DNA of 14,815 bases from JAGXLC01 sp964461045. GTDB taxonomy: Bacteria; Bacteroidota; Bacteroidia; Bacteroidales; UBA12077. The stretch lies in NCBI GenBank assembly GCA_964461045.1, contig CAYWSJ010000079.1:1-14815 (forward strand). Reading direction: 5' to 3'. Both the position numbers and the translations under genes were made by a program. The notes below the pieces were generated by a model. The model did not search any database. It saw only the letters and a list, made by a program, of their open reading frames with translations, and was not told where the DNA came from. This document shows positions 13,612 through 14,815 of this stretch, piece after piece. Every line of letters starts with the position of its first letter. Positions within the stretch are counted from its first letter, which is position 1.

Positions 13612-14655
13612 ATGCTAAAATATAACATTGAAAACCCAAGTAAAACAATAGAAAACAAAATCATCAAAAAAATAAATCAAAAAACAAAACCACCAGGTTC
13701 TCTGGGAAAACTGGAAGAAATAGCCCACCAGGTAAGCCTTATTCAGCAAACAACAGAACCAACCATAAATAATCCAGCAATTCTTGTTTTTTCTTCCGAT
13801 CATGGCATTGCAAAAGAGGGAGTTAGCCCTTTTCCACAGGAAGTAACCAAACAGATGGTACTGAATTTTGCCGGTGAAGGGGCTGCAATTAATGTTTTTG
13901 CCAAACAACATGGTCTGGCTGTTTCAATTATTGATGCAGGCGTTATTGGAGAATTTCCTGAAGAATATAAATCCAAAATTCTGAATTATAAAATGGCAGA
14001 AGGAACCCAAAATTTCCTGGAAGAGCCAGCCATGACAAAAATTCAATGCGAAGAAGCCATAAAAAAAGGAGCTGAGATCACTCATCAGTGCTACGAAAAA
14101 GGTTGTAACCTGATTGGGTTTGGAGAAATGGGTATTGCCAATACCTCCTCTTCTGCCCTTCTTATGCATTTCCTTACAGGAGAACCTCTTGACATTTGCG
14201 TAGGCAAAGGAACGGGGCTTGACGACAAAGGGGTTTTAAAAAAGAAGCAAATTCTGGCAAAAGCAGCAGCCAACTATACCGGTAAAGATGATGGTTTCTC
14301 TGTGCTTCAGCAATTCGGCGGTTTCGAACATGCCATGATGGTTGGCGGTTTTTTAAAGGCTGCCGAAAATAAAATGACTGTAATGGTAGATGGTTTTAAC
14401 GTTACAGCAGCATTCCTGACTGCTTACCAGATACAACCCGAAATAAAAGATTATTGTTTGTTTGCCCACATGTCTGATGAAAAAGGTCACCGAAAAATGC
14501 TGGAATACCTCAAGGCAAAACCTCTTCTCCAGCTTGGAATGAGACTGGGCGAAGGAACCGGGGCTGCTGTTGCATTTCCTTTGGTCCAATCTGCCGTAAA
14601 CTTTCTTAACCAGATGACTTCTTTTGAGGATGCGGGGGTTAGTAAAAGCGATTAA
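13612..14655 (+). CDS. cobT: Nicotinate-nucleotide--dimethylbenzimidazole phosphoribosyltransferase
   Basis: A 347-residue enzyme that activates the lower-ligand base (dimethylbenzimidazole or another benzimidazole/purine) to its alpha-ribotide, the precursor that CobC and CobS use. Family blocks are KPPGSLGKLE (26-35), FSSDHGIAKEGVSPFP (60-75), FAGEGAAINVFA (86-97), GFGEMGIANTSSSA (169-182), VGKGTGLDD (197-205) and RLGEGTGAA (311-319), in which Glu314 corresponds to the catalytic base known in the Salmonella enzyme. Full length. It ends the salvage block and is followed by an AT-rich hairpin and a terminator. Which lower ligand it prefers cannot be judged from the sequence. Confidence 0.96.
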   Translation: MLKYNIENPSKTIENKIIKKINQKTKPPGSLGKLEEIAHQVSLIQQTTEPTINNPAILVFSSDHGIAKEGVSPFPQEVTKQMVLNFAGEGAAINVFAKQHGLAVSIIDAGVIGEFPEEYKSKILNYKMAEGTQNFLEEPAMTKIQCEEAIKKGAEITHQCYEKGCNLIGFGEMGIANTSSSALLMHFLTGEPLDICVGKGTGLDDKGVLKKKQILAKAAANYTGKDDGFSVLQQFGGFEHAMMVGGFLKAAENKMTVMVDGFNVTAAFLTAYQIQPEIKDYCLFAHMSDEKGHRKMLEYLKAKPLLQLGMRLGEGTGAAVAFPLVQSAVNFLNQMTSFEDAGVSKSD

Positions 14656-14700
14656 AATTATCCTACTACTGCTTAACAATTAAACACTTCCAATAATTTA

Positions 14701-14727
14701 TATTGATTTTAAATAAAAAAATCAATA
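14701..14727 (+). repeat. AT-rich perfect inverted repeat after cobT
   Basis: TATTGATTTT (14701-14710) and AAAATCAATA (14718-14727) flank a 7-nt loop. CAATAATTTA occurs on both sides (14691-14700 and 14723-14732). No U-tract follows; it may add to transcript 3'-end structure ahead of the terminator. Confidence 0.45.
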
Positions 14728-14743
14728 ATTTACTTTAAAATTG

Positions 14744-14783
14744 AAAGTGCCGGAAATTTCTTTCCTGTTTTCCGCACTTTTTT
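14744..14783 (+). terminator. Intrinsic terminator of the cobalamin salvage operon
   Basis: AAAGTGC (14744-14750) plus GGAAA (14752-14756) pair with TTTCC (14769-14773) and GCACTTT (14774-14780), with C14751 bulged, followed by a T-run through 14783. It closes the operon 89 nt after cobT. Its sequence resembles the hairpin at 10775-10841. The remaining 32 nt of the window hold nothing I can identify. Confidence 0.8.
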
Positions 14784-14815
14784 GAGACACCTTCATAACT
14801 TACTGTAAATCAAAC

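Noticed and set aside
13615..14679. Long antisense open frames opposite cobT
   Set aside because: They are rich in Phe, Cys and Trp, match no family pattern, and arise from the A-rich codon use of the real gene on the plus strand.

Overview
The window reads as an AT-rich chromosomal segment from a member of the Bacteroidota, probably an anaerobe. The lineage evidence is a textbook Bacteroidota promoter (TTTG, 20 nt, TAGTTTTG) in front of a cobalamin riboswitch, a BtuB receptor followed by a BtuG-like surface beta-propeller lipoprotein, and the near absence of Shine-Dalgarno sequences in the right half. No rRNA, tRNA, CRISPR array or insertion sequence was seen.

Left half (1-6764, all minus strand, read right to left): a corrinoid-dependent methyl-transfer operon. 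The order is corrinoid protein (MttC type), two tandem MttB-superfamily methyltransferases without pyrrolysine, a hydantoinase/oxoprolinase-family ASKHA protein, a DUF1638 protein, and the first seven codons of a further gene, MQIVGEL, which resembles the N-terminus of methyltetrahydrofolate:corrinoid methyltransferases (MtgA type). Taken together this looks like a demethylation route: methylated (probably quaternary) amine -> MttB -> Co(I) corrinoid protein -> tetrahydrofolate, with the ASKHA protein as a possible reactivator of oxidised corrinoid. The substrate cannot be read from the sequence. Two perfect intercistronic hairpins (after mttC and after the second mttB) lack U-tracts and may set the relative expression of the cistrons.

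Middle (6765-7414): about 650 bp of very AT-rich divergent intergenic DNA with short direct and inverted repeats and possible promoters for the left operon.

Right half (7374-14783, plus strand): a B12-controlled uptake and salvage block. A promoter and cobalamin riboswitch lead into btuB and a btuG-like gene. After a 13-bp hairpin come a small cysteine-rich CWC protein, cobS, cobC, cobU, an unannotated 44-codon ORF, a PduO-type adenosyltransferase and cobT, ending in a terminator that resembles the hairpin at the start of the block. These genes cover import, adenosylation and nucleotide-loop assembly. Corrin-ring synthesis, CbiB/CobD and the BtuFCD importer are not in the window, so salvage of cobinamide or exchange of lower ligands is the likely purpose.

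The two halves fit together: the left operon consumes a corrinoid cofactor and the right one acquires and remodels it. The most novel part is the two-MttB operon in a Bacteroidota, with an ASKHA protein that lacks both a HyuB partner and a ferredoxin domain.
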